NCBI GenBank assembly: GCA_947000775.1
Contig: CAMQGK010000567.1
Span: 11,817,501 to 11,881,500 of the forward strand
Reading direction: 5' to 3'
Source: Pterois miles
Lineage: Eukaryota; Chordata; Actinopteri; Perciformes; Scorpaenidae
DNA: 64,000 bases
The notes beneath the pieces were generated by a model. It saw nothing but the letters and a program-made list of their open reading frames with translations, had not been told where the DNA came from and made no database searches. Of this stretch, positions 21,663 through 33,800 are shown piece by piece (the first letter of the stretch is position 1; each line of letters starts with the position of its first letter). The translations under genes and the position numbers were made by a program.

Positions 21663-22027
21663 CACGTTTTCTCTACCAGCCCTAAAGAGCACTTTAACAT
21701 GTTTTCTCTATGAGGAGGGCACTGTAGAGCGCACTGCATCATGTTTTCTCCATTTAAAGACACCTTAGAGGGCGCTGCATCACATTTTATCCATTAAAAG
21801 ACACCTTAGAGGGCACTTCATCATGTTTTCTCTATTAGGAGGCCATTTAGAGCACACTATATCACAATTTATCCATTTAAATACATCTTCGAAAGGCACT
21901 GCATCACATTTCTCCATTAAGAGGGCACCCTAAAGGGTATTTCATCACATTTTTACTCTGTTTGAGGGCACCTTAGAGGGCACTTTATCATGTTTTATCT
22001 ACAATAAGGACCATCCAAGAGGATAGT
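21663..22027. repeat. Minisatellite, unit about 41 bp, right block
   Basis: About 9 further imperfect units of the same 41 bp repeat (GAGGGCACCTTAGAGGGCAC type, with CATGTTTTCTC). It is the continuation of the left block across the LINE insertion. Confidence 0.83.
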
Positions 22028-23064
22028 TTTGCCCCACCTGAGACCACCAGGGCTGAGTGGTAATAAATAAAATAAACAGCAGTCTTACGGATCAGGTTGT
22101 CATCCATTTCTGCCGGTCAGTACCTACATTTTTTCTGTTGCTTAGTGCTGAAAACGGGGAAGAATTTTCTTCTGTTGTATATCATGCAAAAGAGATTACA
22201 CAACCTCAACTGTGTGTTTTATGTGGGTGTTGCCATGGACAAGCACAGTACTTTGTTGATCAAAGTCACTGTGAACTAGCGGAGATATTTGACAGAGGAG
22301 TTGGGCTGAGGAGATAGATGTTTCCTTTTAACCCACACTCCTACCGGGTTTGTGCTCGCTCTGGAAGAGCCTTTGAGTTTTTGTTCTTGCTTTGACCGTA
22401 TGCACAACACAAATCTGTTGTTATTGTAAACCAAAAGCCAGGCATTAGCTCTTTGGCAAAGTCTCAGACAAGGGTATTAATCACATGACCACAGTTCACT
22501 GAACTCTGCCTTGAAATATGAGACTCATTTCTCCTTCCTGGATAATCAACTTAGGGGGGAAAAAATCAGATATTTCACCTTGAAATGCTTCATAACTTGC
22601 TTGCGGGTTTTTAAACTCGTCATGTTCATGCCTGATTATACTAGACTGAAAGAAAACTAATGAAATAAAAGCTGGCATTCTGCAGCACAGCTTCTCTTAA
22701 CACATGCGCCACTCTGTGCATGCCAACAAGCAAATGAATAAATCTACATGAAAGCTCTTATTAATTGAAATGTAGTTACTACTTTTAGAGCTGACAGCAG
22801 ATGTGAAATTTTGGTCCAAACTCTGTTATTTGACCAATTCTGTCTTCCGTCCAAGGATTGGTTTACCAAGGAGGATGCATAGGAAGACCTAGGAGATAGT
22901 CCTGTGCCTTTCATTCTGCATATGAAGTAAAGTACAGCAGGTCATACGTGCTCTACAAACAAGACCTTACTCTTCCATGTGAGCTGCAGTGCCCCACCTA
23001 CTCTAATTCATTGTAAGCATTACTTTTCTTTGCTTAGTAGTCTGATTTTGGAGTTTGGCACATT
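22028..23064. other. No gene or repeat recognised
   Basis: Overlapping frames at 22057-22317 show no recognisable motif. Unique A+T-rich sequence. Confidence 0.35.
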
Positions 23065-23332
23065 AAAGAAAGAAGAAAGAAAGAAAGATATTCCTTTATT
23101 AGTCCCACAGTGGGGAAATTCAGTTTTACACTCTGTTGTTCACACAGTACAGTTCACACAGTACATATACATGTCAATGGAGAGATGTCAGAGTGATGGG
23201 GCTGCTCCTGACAAGCGCCCAGAGCAGTTGGGGGTTTGGTGCCTTGCTCAGGGGCACCTCGGCAGTGCCCAAGAGGTAAACTGGCACCTCTCCAGCAACC
23301 AGTTGGTCTTGGTCCATGGGGGATTTGAACCC
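23065..23332 (-). mobile_element. tRNA-derived SINE (family A), copy 3, head truncated
   Basis: The tail (AAAGAAAGATATTCCTTTAT, TAGTCCCACAGTGGGGAAA) and central domain match the other copies. The tRNA-like head breaks off just past the B-box region (GGATTTGAACCC on the plus strand); the A box is missing. The tail is (TTTC)n on the sense strand and a 14 bp internal duplication (CACAGTACA...) is visible. Confidence 0.82.
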
Positions 23333-24829
23333 GAGGAAACACTACAGAAATCACATCCTCACAACAAATACGGGTGTCAGGGGTCTCAGTATTTCTTTGA
23401 ATATTGCTCATTTGTTTAGTCTTACTTAGTTTCACACATTATTTTGGTGCACTATTTTATGCAAATGATCCACTTGTCAGATGCCGAGTTTTAACACAAT
23501 AACACCTTGTCACAAAATATTGTTAAAGGACAAATTTGTTGTTTATTACACAAACATTCAGTCTCCACTAACATCCCCATAAGCTTTCAACAACAATCAT
23601 ACCAGAGCAAATATTATACAACCTCATGTAGCAGTAAGATGCTCTCTGTCAGCTGAACTCTTGTTCCTGTTTTGGCCTCAGTTTGTGCTCTTCTGTGTTT
23701 TTTAGCACTTGATTCCCCACATGAAGAGGCAGTTCACCCACATTTAGCTCCCTGTGGGGTGACAGTTATCTTCATAATGACTTGTGGATCTGGGTTTTGT
23801 TGTAGTGGCCAAAGCTGGGACTGCATGTCAGGTTCCACTATCATAGCCTTGACCTCTGGATCACTGCTTTCTTGTGATTTTAATAAGTCTAAGGTTGTGC
23901 TTATTGACGACTGGGACAACTGAACCAATCAGAGCTTTTGAGACAGGACTCAAAATGGGGATCTTCTTGTGCTTCTTGTTACAGAAAAATTGCCTTAAAA
24001 ATGGTGACAAGTGCGGCATTGAAGTTGCTGTTTAGGTTGGGTCTAAGAAATAACAACTCTTAAATGATCATATTTCTTTGATCAGTCTTACCAAATGCAA
24101 ATAATGTTGACAGGAGGTATATATTAGTCACTACTGATGACTAGGTTCTCTTATTCTGAGCGTCCTCTTTGACATGCGTTTTTATTGTCCTGGGTGGGAG
24201 GGCTGCATCTCGAGCCCCTGCTCTCTTTCGAGTTGCAGAAAGGAAATTAAATAGTAAAAGTAGGACGATGGTAATGCTCATTTTGAAGTAGTTCTGCTAC
24301 CAACCACTGATTGTTAGATATCAATGGGTGGAGGAGTGAAACTAGGGAGCTAAGTCTGGCTACATTTCTATGTAGGATGGAAATTGTAGACATGCCTGAA
24401 TGTATAATAAGGTAAATGTGTGGTTTTTGAAATGATATGGATTAACAAAGCCTCCAGCAACAAATTCATTGCTTTTTTAACACCGCCACACCAATCCGCC
24501 CACACACGCCGGCCTGAAAAAGATAAACAAATTCCACACATGTTCTCCCATTTTTTAAAAGTTTGGAAAACCCCAATTACTTGGAGAGACTCGAAGAAGA
24601 ACAAAAAAATGACTATTCATGAAGGCGGTCAGATGTTAGAGGTCAAAGTGGTTCCCTGATGGTTCCACGTCCTCGTGCTGAGCAAAGCCTCCTCTGTCAC
24701 CTCCACTGCTGCTCTCCGCTCAAACAACGCTCTGCATTCAATCCTTTCAGGAGAAGCTGTGCCCTTCCTACCAACATGCTGATGTTTGATTCATTCCCGG
24801 ACACCTGGGGGACACTCATAACAACAACT
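23333..24829. other. No gene or repeat recognised
   Basis: Short frames only, none protein-like. Unique sequence. Confidence 0.35.
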
Positions 24830-24860
24830 GAGAGGGAGAGAGAGAGAGAGGGAGACAGAG
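24830..24860. repeat. (GA)n microsatellite, imperfect
   Basis: GAGAGGGAGAGAGAGAGAGA with flanking GGGAGACAGAG. Confidence 0.85.
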
Positions 24861-25623
24861 GAATTAGAGAGACCTAAATGTTTGCTTTGTATTTTCCATC
24901 GGTGGATGTGAAATGAGTGAAGGGCCTAAAACTAGACTAAGGAGACTTAAGACATTTGAGAGGGAACATCAGGGACGGGAGGCTGTGAAGACAAATAAAT
25001 CCTGCTTCCTTCGGTTTTGTTTGACTTCATGAGTGGATGGGGGCAGTGAAGATGTTACTGGACACCTTGGCGTGCTCCCACTTAATCAGAGGTTGATTAA
25101 GCACACTTTCAGAGGCATGGATTAGGGGGCTCCCCTCGGACTTTGCTAAATTGGCCGGAAGGGAAGGAAGGCAGAGTGTTGAGCGCTGCTGAGGGAACTT
25201 TTGATGTGTCAGTCAGAGAGTCTGGCATGGTTTGCTTTTATTGACCTTCCCATCCTTGATTTGTAACAGATCCCCTGGTGCTAGGGTAGGTGGGGAAGGT
25301 TAAAGGAGATTCAGCTTTTGAAGAATTTCCAAATTCTGCTGATCCGGTAGAGCTGCCACAAGCATTCCTGCAATTCATAACAATGAAGGGCATTGAGCTA
25401 CGAAGCATTTGCAGCCTAGACGTTTTTTGGAGATTATATATCTGTCGTTTTTGCTTTATTTGACAACAATAGGAATAGACATGTGGCAATGGGTCCTGGG
25501 CCAGATTCAGATCCAGGATGTTGCACCTACACGGCGTGCATCTTAGATAGCTGCTCTAAAACAGGAAGTCCTGGCCTAGTCATCTTTTATTATCTGGTAC
25601 TTTCCATCTGAAGGCCAGGTCCA
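24861..25623. other. No gene recognised
   Basis: Repeat-poor sequence; an 83-codon minus frame at 25238-25489 has no recognisable motif. Confidence 0.35.
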
Positions 25624-25643
25624 TTATTTATTTATTTATTTTA
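25624..25643. repeat. (TTTA)n microsatellite, short
   Basis: Five TTTA units in A+T-rich sequence. Confidence 0.7.
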
Positions 25644-27239
25644 CATTTTTATAGCATTCTGTAGCTTCCCAGTAGTCTTGTTAGTGTATTCAAATCTCAA
25701 CATTTAAATTTTGTGTATGTTTTAGCATCAAAATTATATTTTCCCCCTCTAAACACATTTTTCCTATGTGAGCTAATGTTGGTTTCTGCATGCTGACACT
25801 GCTACATACAGTATACAGTAATAATAAACCATATTAATAAACTTATATGTATTTATTTACATATTTATATTGCACTTTGCCAAAATAATGTTTACAAGGT
25901 GCCTCGTGTGGTAAAAACAACAGCATCAGAAATATTAAGAAAAGAATAAGGCCCATCCAGAAGCAATAATTAAAACAAGCAACTATATTTAAAAATGTGA
26001 CAATTAACATTAAAACTATAAAACAAATGGTGGGGAAAGTAAAATAAAGGGATCACAGACTATAAAAGTACATTTTAAGAAGTCTTAAATGAAGTGACTG
26101 GCTTTGGAAGAGTTTGGAAACAACTAAAAGGGTTAATTTCAATTTTTTTGAAGTGGTATAAAATGAATGTTTTTGTGTGTCTGGTTGCTTTGAATACAGT
26201 GCTATAACAGCTTCAGTTCTCCGTTGGAAAGAGTAGTCTGATGGCGAGGCAAAGCGGTGAAAATATTCTAAATATAGCATGCACTTAAACTGATATGTTT
26301 TTCTCCTGCTCCCTTCCACAGCCGCTGTACCTCGCCGACAGACAGCCCTTTCTGACAAGAAACTGCAGCCGTTAATCGCTGTCTTCAAAGCTACCAGACT
26401 ACATTCACAAAAACACTAATTTTACCCACTTCAAAAAAAAAAATCCAAACTAACCCATTTAGTTATTTCCAAACTTAACACAGCTAATGTTGACTCAGCT
26501 AATGCTAGCATCCACATTATTCGTAACTTTATTGATTAGCTTACTTTGGTAACCTACGTCACTGCTTTGTGCCAATGGCAGAGTGGGCGTTTCCCTTTAA
26601 AAAAATGGAAAACAATGCAGCTGGACCCACCCTCTAAATCTAAACAGTGGGTTTTACTCATATCATCTTGCATCTGTTGTTGATGGATTCAACGAAGTAC
26701 CGCAGCTCTAAATATAACCGTCCCCCTGTATGGACAGTGTGTGTCATTTATGGATTTATGGTTAATAATAGTCTGATGCTTTTTCCGCCGTCAGACTGGT
26801 TTGTAACCCCTTCACAGAAGGATTGGCATTATTCATGTTGTGGCTGTGGCACCGCTATTAATGTAATGAGTCAGGCTGTTAATGTGATCCCGCTTCAGAC
26901 ACAAAGGGGATCTCTCAACCTGAGCTCCTGCTGCAGACAGGAGACCTCTGTGCCCTACATAACAACGACGGGACATGTCATCGCTGATTTATTTTGCCCT
27001 TGAACCTCCTAGTGATAGGACCTTGTGGGATAGCCTTTAAAAGAAGCACCCAGAGATGAAATGAATGCTCTGTTCCTAAACTATTGAAAGACGTGCACTA
27101 CAGCTGAAGGCTTTTAGAGGGAGCGCTGTAATCTAAAATGTGCTATTTCTCACTCTCGGCACAGCTCTGGGATGGGCTGATCAGATAGCCAGAGATGAAT
27201 CTGACTTGACCTGTGAGCAGCAGTTGCCGCCTCCTGCAT
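25644..27239. other. No gene; possible old LINE 3' UTR around 25850-26200
   Basis: 25860-26160 (ATTGCACTTTGCCAAAATAA, ACAAGGTGCCTCGTG, GACTATAAAAGTACATTTTA) looks like antisense LINE 3' UTR, but without a second copy here this is weak. A 118-codon frame at 26647-27003 is unsupported by any motif. Confidence 0.3.
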
Positions 27240-27680
27240 TGCCGGCCATGAGAGGAATTTGCAATGGATTCCAGATAGATAGAAATCAATTCAAATTCAG
27301 CTGAGGCACCATACCCTGATAAGGTATTGCTACACCTATACTCACAAATTTCATAATGAATAGATAAGGATTAATGCAATTTCAAACTGTCAGCGCCTGC
27401 CAGATGGTATGTCATGAATGAGCTCATCATTGTGCCGTGATTTTATTTACATCCAAGAACATAAACAGACATGTCCTCTTCGTAAACATGACTCCATGGT
27501 AACCGTCCATGGAGGTGCACCCTCACAGGTGTTTTAAACAGCCTTATTAACTCTGTCCACACGCTCGTGTAATTAATGTCTGCTTACAATGCAGCTAATA
27601 TCCACTATGTAACCTGTGAAGACACACAATAATTATGTGACCGTTTGAGTGACAGAGATCAGTAAAGCAAATAGAGGAGG
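27240..27680. promoter_or_regulatory. Candidate conserved non-coding stretch
   Basis: Repeat-free, with CCATGGTAACCGTCCATGG (an 8 bp-arm palindrome at 27492-27514) and TAATTAATG motifs. No coding frame. Inference only. Confidence 0.22.
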
Positions 27681-28100
27681 CCTGTCCTCAGCCATCAGGA
27701 GGGGCAGAGTGTTAGTCCAGGTTAATAGGCATCCTCCAGGGATGGATTAGCTGGCGTTAAAGAAAGAGGGAAGCATCTGAATTCAGTATAATAAAGTCAA
27801 ATACCTGAAATATCTTTTTTTATAATCTCATTGTGCCGGACCATTTATAAGTACTTGGTCCAAGGAATTGTGAGGTTCCCTATGGAGGCATTAAAGGGGA
27901 CCTGTCATGTTAATTTTCAGGATCATACTTTGGTTTTCTACTAAAACACTGGCTCCCAATCTGGGGGTCCTGACCCCCACTGGGGGTCACCAAAGCTTCA
28001 AGTGGGGGTCATGATACAACAGTTGGTCTATATCTCATAATTTCATCAATTTCTGTGACGAAAACTGAATGAGGTTACTTTTCAAGTTTGGATTAAAATT

Positions 28101-28251
28101 AGCTGTCAAAGTTAAACGCAGTAATAATGTGCAGTGTGTGCAGATTTCCCTTTAAGGTATATTTTAAACAGAAAATGTGTGGTTAATCACCTTTAACTAT
28201 GGACAATTATGTAATTAATCATGATGAAATATTTTAATCGATTGACAGCCC
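28101..28251 (-). mobile_element. Inverted-repeat family 3 (copy 3), internally deleted
   Basis: AGCTGTCAAAGTTAA on the left and TTAATCGATTGACAGCC on the right form inverted termini. On the minus strand the left half matches the start of the copies at 3861 and 13298 (GTCCATAGTTAAAGG, GGTTAATC, CCTTAAAGGGA). About 600 bases of the middle are missing, leaving a 151 bp derivative, as MITEs often are. Confidence 0.6.
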
Positions 28252-28636
28252 GATTTGAAATATAAACTTAAACCAAATCTCACAGGATAAGGGCACGGTG
28301 CAGACCTGAACACAAGCTGTATTCACAGAGCCGTCCCTTTCTGCTAAACAGCTTCATCCCGCATTAGAAAAATACGCAGCTAAAACAACCAAAGAGCTAA
28401 TAGAACAATGGCCAAGCGTCAAGGAGAAGAAAACACTGAATTTGTCAAAAAAAAAAGAGTATTAAGTGTAAATGATTGTTAAAAATTTAAAAAAAATAAA
28501 ATAAATACAGAGAATTGTATTAAAAGTCCCAAAACAAATCTCTGATGCAATATTCACAGGAAATAATCTGCTCAGAATTCATCCACATTGCTTGTTTTAC
28601 AAAAACTTCTTGCAGTTATTGCATTCACTATTTCAG

Positions 28637-28998
28637 GCTGGTCTCATACACCGTTCATATAAATCCTAGAGAGCGACAAATGCAGCATAGGGAAGTTGGG
28701 GTGTGAAAAATACCAGACTTTTACTCAGGAGACCGATGCTCATGTCTGGTGTAAAACCAGCAGTCAAAGTTGATTTATATGTCACATGAGTGTAAGGCAA
28801 TCCACAATCTTTTCCTAAATATAAGTAGTTTTGTCGCCTAAACCCAACCAAGTTGTTTCCTGTGAAGATGGAAGTTTATTTTGAAAAGACTGTATGCATG
28901 TAACAAGAGAAAATTGACACATTACTGGATATTCGTAGGAAAATGAATGAAAAAGGAGGAATCATTCTTTGTAAGATATATGAATCGTCTAGCATGAC
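28637..28998 (+). repeat. Inverted-repeat family 4, copy A
   Basis: It shares GAAGATGGAAGTTTATTTTG with 42102-42121, plus GAAAAGACTGTATGCATGTA and GTAGGAAAATGAA, with the copies near 42100 and 42540. It begins with GGTCTCATACACCGTTCATA, like the left terminus of the copy at 42261. Confidence 0.6.
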
Positions 28999-29240
28999 AT
29001 GATAGGGGTCATTAGTTTACTCAGTGATAGAAAGGGGGTCCCTTAAGGGAAAAAGGTTGGGAACCGCTGATCTAGAACATGTTTATATGCTTTCATGATA
29101 AGAAAACACATTATTGTTCTCATACTGTCTGTCTGAATATATCTGTATTCACCTTCTGTCTGAAATGCTGTGTTCTGTCTCTTTAAGACGCCCTCCTTAA
29201 CAAGCCCAGTCTGCTTTGATTGGCTTGCGAGAAAAATGTG

Positions 29241-31090
29241 ATGCACCTTTACAAAGGTGGTTCTCCAGCTGCGGGTGGTCTAATGTTAATGCAACAATGG
29301 CTTGTTGAATCACATGTTTTCTGATGACAGGTCACAAAAACCTGACTGTGTTGTCTTATTTCACAATGTATTCACACAAATGTAGTGTGTGTGCACAAGC
29401 ACTGAAAAAGTGTTTTTTTTTAATATGCCTCCTTTGAAAAACACTAAGATCCTGTGAAAGAACACTTTACTTGAGTTGGACACTCCATAGTACCATCCAG
29501 AAATAGACAGCCATCTGTTTCCTCCTTTTGCACCAGCCAAGCACTGAGCTAGAAACATTCACAAACTGTGTCTTGAGTGAGGACCAAAGGAGGAGGACAA
29601 AAATGCTGCGTAGTACTGTAACTGAAGTTACTGCTGCACCAGCCAAGTGTCTGCATCCTGAACGTCCGGCAGGGAAATCTGACTTTTATAAGGGGAATGC
29701 CACTTGTAGTAGAGTGGACCAGTGATCGATTGGGATGTGAAGTGGCTTAGCCGTACCTCTGTGTGTCAATAGCTTCACCCTCTCCCTCAACCCTGTGATA
29801 AAACAGAGAAATCTCAGCCGGTGTACACCTGAAACTGCCTGTATGATTATAGTTTCATCTTCTAACGTTATTTACTAGATCCGCAGCTGATTGCTCTGAC
29901 CAATGTCCAAACTCTTACTCCAGCAAGCCCAAACCAGGACACAAGACCTAGAGGAGTTAAAGTTTGAATTGACACCACATTAAAATGCGCTCCACAGCAC
30001 CATAGATTGAGACAAGGATTTAATTGGCTCCATATCAGGGTTAGATAGCACCGTTGTTGACTTTTGATTAGAAAAAAATAAAAGAACAAGGTGACTTGAT
30101 ATTGTGGTGATAAGCAAAAATCCCAACTCGATCACGTCAATATGTTTCCCGGGTGCACGTAGGTGGCTCACCTTGTAACCAATGACAGTGGCCGCAGTGG
30201 CTCGCCGGCAGATAGACATCAGAGGTTTGCTAGCGAGCGTGCATTGTCATACATTTATTGCTGTGTGTGCAGTGTCTGTTTTCCTTACGATCGTTCCAGT
30301 TGTTCTCGACGTACTGTTGACTTAGAGGTCAAGCCGCGCAAAGGCATAAATTTCTAGAGCGTTGATGTTGTCTAATTCACAGTGTGTCACACAGGCAGCT
30401 CTTGAAAATAAAGGTCACCTCTGAACAGCACTTTACGGCTTTATATCTGTTTTATAGGCAACTGTGCAGATTCACTGCTGCACATTATCAGAATCTGAAT
30501 CACCTTTGTGTGTTTTTTACCTTCGCACAAGACTTTGCTTCCGTGGGAAGCAAACAGTGTGCTCCTGGGGCTCAGCAGAGATGAGGTTAACCATTCAAAA
30601 TACACAGATTATTAAAAGGACTGAATCTATTCAAACTCATTTCCAGCTACTGTTTGTAGTGAGATCTCAGACAGGAGGGATGAGGTCAGGAGCACACAAT
30701 TAAAGCTCATAAATGGTTGTTCCCACTTATGAAAAACATACTGCGATTCCTGCATCAATAGGACACTGTTGATCTAACTTTACAGTAATCACTATAGAAA
30801 TCTCACTAAATCCAAACAAAACGTTCACATTTCTGCAACTGCCTGGATTACATTCACTGATTATGATTTTAGTTGATTATTTCTATAAACTATAAAATTG
30901 TAATAGTCCCTGAAAGTTAAGGCAACTACAGCTTATTGGTTAATGTTAGAGAAAGATCATTGTCTTGGTTAAATGCTGAAAAAGGCCAATAAAACGATTG
31001 GTGTGAGACCTAAGGAACCCTAACCCATGGTGTAAATGGTAAGTGCACTGAAGAGCACATTCAGTAGATCTTGTACTCTTAGGAAGACAA
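29241..31090. other. No gene recognised
   Basis: Unique to weakly repetitive sequence. 30150-30350 is less A+T-rich with CpG-containing segments but no protein-like frame. Confidence 0.3.
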
Positions 31091-31610
31091 GACTCATTGC
31101 GTTTACATGGACACAAATAATCGGAATAAAGGCCCAATCAGATTAAAAATGCTTCTTGTAAACACATCAATTGGAAGATTCTGATCCAATATGGCCCAAT
31201 CAGAAAGAAATTTCATTCCGAATGAGAGAGGTGGTTCATGGCAATCGTTGTTCCGATCAACGTCCATGTACACACCCATTTGGATCATGTCTTCCTGGTT
31301 GGGATAATATTATCTCTACTGCACATGTGTGCTACGTCAGCGTGATGCGAGACAGACAACGTGGCGTTTGTTTACAACATAAGCGGGAGTACAGCTTCTT
31401 CTTCTTCTTCTACTATTTCTGAAAAATTAGATAACTGTGTGCATGCCCAAAGGATTTATTCTGATTAAACGCTTGGTGCATGTATACACACGTCATGATT
31501 GAATCATTTTAGTTAGTGTCCATATCAACAGTGGATTTGGAATTGGCGATCAACCAAGGTTCAGATCGGATTGGAGAAATTTTTGCGCATGTAAACATAG
31601 CTACTGACTC
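31091..31610. mobile_element. Non-autonomous DNA element with GTTTACATG-type ends
   Basis: The left end (GCGTTTACATGGACACAAA) is inverted at the right end (TTTTGCGCATGTAAACATAG). The interior is partly self-complementary around AATCGG/CCGATT motifs and contains (CTT)n at about 31397-31411. Long imperfect inverted symmetry and no coding capacity indicate a MITE-like element. Confidence 0.55.
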
Positions 31611-31691
31611 AACCTATAGATGGTGAAGAGAAAACTTCAGAAAAAAGCAGTATCCTTTTATGTTTTATTTAGTTTACATGATCCAAACAAG

Positions 31692-32130
31692 ATGTTAAAG
31701 GTGCTATATGTGACAGCCAGAGCATTAATATAGCAGCAAACATCTATTGTCTATGTAATGATATAAAGGACTAATGTCTACCTGTTACTCTTCCTCTGTG
31801 GATGTTGTAATCAGAGCTCCACTGTGCTTTGCTAACATCACCAGACCAGCCGGCCGTGCTTTTAGTGCATGTACATGCATGTGAGCGTGCCATGCTGACT
31901 AAATCACAACCACCGCTCTGCACTGCGCATATACGGTAGTTACAGCTGATGTGTCGTATCAACCAACGTTGTCGTCATGGAAAAGTAGCAAACACCCTCC
32001 TGTTACCCCTCAGATAAACAAATGAACTACCAAGTACGAATACACTTATAGCCCTTATTTAAATCATCAGGTCCTAAAAGTTGTAAAATGCACTAATAGC
32101 TGAATCCAGACTTCCTGCCCTTCCTCCGTT
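31692..32130. repeat. Dispersed repeat, shares a block with 36407-36472
   Basis: It starts TTAAAGGTGCTATATGTGAC. The block 32045-32110 (TTATAGCCCTTATTTAAATC to TAGCTGAATCCAGA) is the reverse complement, with few changes, of 36407-36472. Two copies in opposite orientation 4.3 kb apart. Confidence 0.5.
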
Positions 32131-33800
32131 CATGTTAATGAGACTCAGACCGAGGCTGCAGCGAAAGACGGGAAGGAAGGGAGGTGGAGTTAGCAAGCTG
32201 TGATGACACAGTGACGTTGTGACCCTGTGACTGAGCCATATGACCGAGTGGACACTACTGAGTCTGCTCTATGGGCCCAATGGATGCTGAAGATTGTTGG
32301 ACGATCCGGTTACATTTTCAGATGGAAGTCAAGCCATTTTGACATCATGCGCCACTGAGCAACTTTCATAGAAATGAACGGGGCCCCGCCTCCAATGCTG
32401 TATCCATTTCTCTTAATACATCCATGATTAGCACTGTTAGCTGCTTCATCATGTATGTAGAGAGGCAATAGAAATATTCTCAATCCCATATTTAGCACCT
32501 GGCTGGTTTTGGTGAGGTTGTGAAGACAGAACTGTTTTTACAAAAAGGAAAAACACAGAAATAAACTGACATGGAGATCTGCAGTTGAACAAAATAAAAG
32601 TTAGGCTGTGCCCATGGATACTGGGCAGCTAGCAAGAAGCCTCCAGCAGGTCGTCACCCGAACTGAACAATGAGGAAGCTCCTACGGACAAACCAGAGTT
32701 AGTCCATAATCAACTATAAAATTAAATTTCTATGTGAAATCATTTTTCAAATTGTCCTAACTCAGGAATATTAACAATATCAATTTTCTAAAGGGGAACG
32801 CCACCAAAGTTATTAATTCCAATATGTTATTCCTATGGCCTAGTGAAGTTCAATCAATATGTATGAACATGATCTACTCTTTCTCAAAGCCAGAAACCAG
32901 AGAAGTGAGTCTCCGACTCTGTGATGAAGTCTGGAGCTGCTCCATAGACAATGAACGGGAGACTGATTTTGTGGACCCACAGAATTGCTTTATTTTTTAC
33001 ACCTAAATGAGCTTAATTTTATTGTAGTGTTGTCAGTTGTGAAACAGAAAATGTTCCCATATCCTCAGAACGTTCTCCAGGTTGCTCTCAGTGTCGCCTA
33101 GAACATCTCTCCCTATTCATTGTCTATGGACCAATCTCAGACTTTATAAGATTATAAGATAGCATAGGAATAACATGTATGAATTTTGAAAATCAGCATA
33201 GTTCCCCATTAAGGCTATTTAAAAAAGCCTCTTCCCTTAAACAAACCCCCCTCTGTCCTCTAGTCAACATGGTACAGTACGAGTTCCTCCACTATAAAGC
33301 CCACTGGAAGCTTTCACTTCCTGTTTGGCAGTTTGGACCCATGCCCAGCAGGTAATATGGAGGGGCGTATTATTTATTATTATTGGGTAGGTGCTTACTA
33401 TGCTAACATAACTCTCACTAGACAGCTAGGACTACAGAGAGTGATGGTGAGATGAAGCTTCATGAAACACTGAAGCTCTCCAGCAAATTGGTTTGCAAAA
33501 GGGTTCATTTCACAAGAGTTCATCTGGGTTTCATGTGCTCATGAAACCACCTATGGGTCGAAGAGTGTGAAACATGCAGATATACCAGATATGCGGCTGT
33601 GAAAGGGCAGTGAATCGTCGGTCTAAAGCGATACAAGCCTCGATACACACTTCACAGAAAACTTCCTGGATTACTTGACACGCTCCGAAGCCTCGGCACA
33701 GCACGCAACTACAGATAGAGCTGCAGAAACTAGAATGTGTCTGGCCAGTGTGCAACCACGTTAGCACTGTGACAATCCTTTAAAAAATACACATATATAG
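32131..33800. other. No gene; probably several diverged repeats
   Basis: Segments such as CATAGAAATGAACGGGGCCC (32369) and CATAGACAATGAACGGGAGA (32943) have the texture of common fish repeats. Boundaries could not be set. No protein-like frame. Confidence 0.3.

Larger units (their letters stand above)
27947..29069. mobile_element. hAT-like element with CAGCGGTTCCC-type ends
   Basis: The left end CACTGGCTCCCAATCT and the reverse complement of the right end, CAGCGGTTCCCAACCT, match at 12 of 16 positions. Such ends are typical of fish hAT-type elements. Next to the left end lies a GGGGGTCCTGACCCCC palindrome, as often seen subterminally. The flanks (TACTAAAA, ATCTAGAA) are similar over about 8 bases. 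There is no transposase. Two other repeats lie inside (28101-28251, 28637-28998). Confidence 0.5.
27895..29240. repeat. Dispersed repeat split by a hAT-like insertion
   Basis: The left piece 27895-27946 (GGGGACCTGTCATGTTAATT, TTTTCAGGATCATACTTTGG) and right piece 29070-29240 (TAGAACATGTTTATATGCTT, TGTCTCTTTAAGACGCCCTC, TGATTGGCTTGCGAG) look like one common percomorph repeat. TTCTACTAAAA stops on the left and CTAGAACATG resumes on the right. The joint reading depends on memory of the consensus. Confidence 0.45.

Noticed and set aside
19412..22027. CRISPR-like spaced repeats
   Set aside because: The units are contiguous and diverged with no unique spacers; this is a eukaryotic minisatellite.
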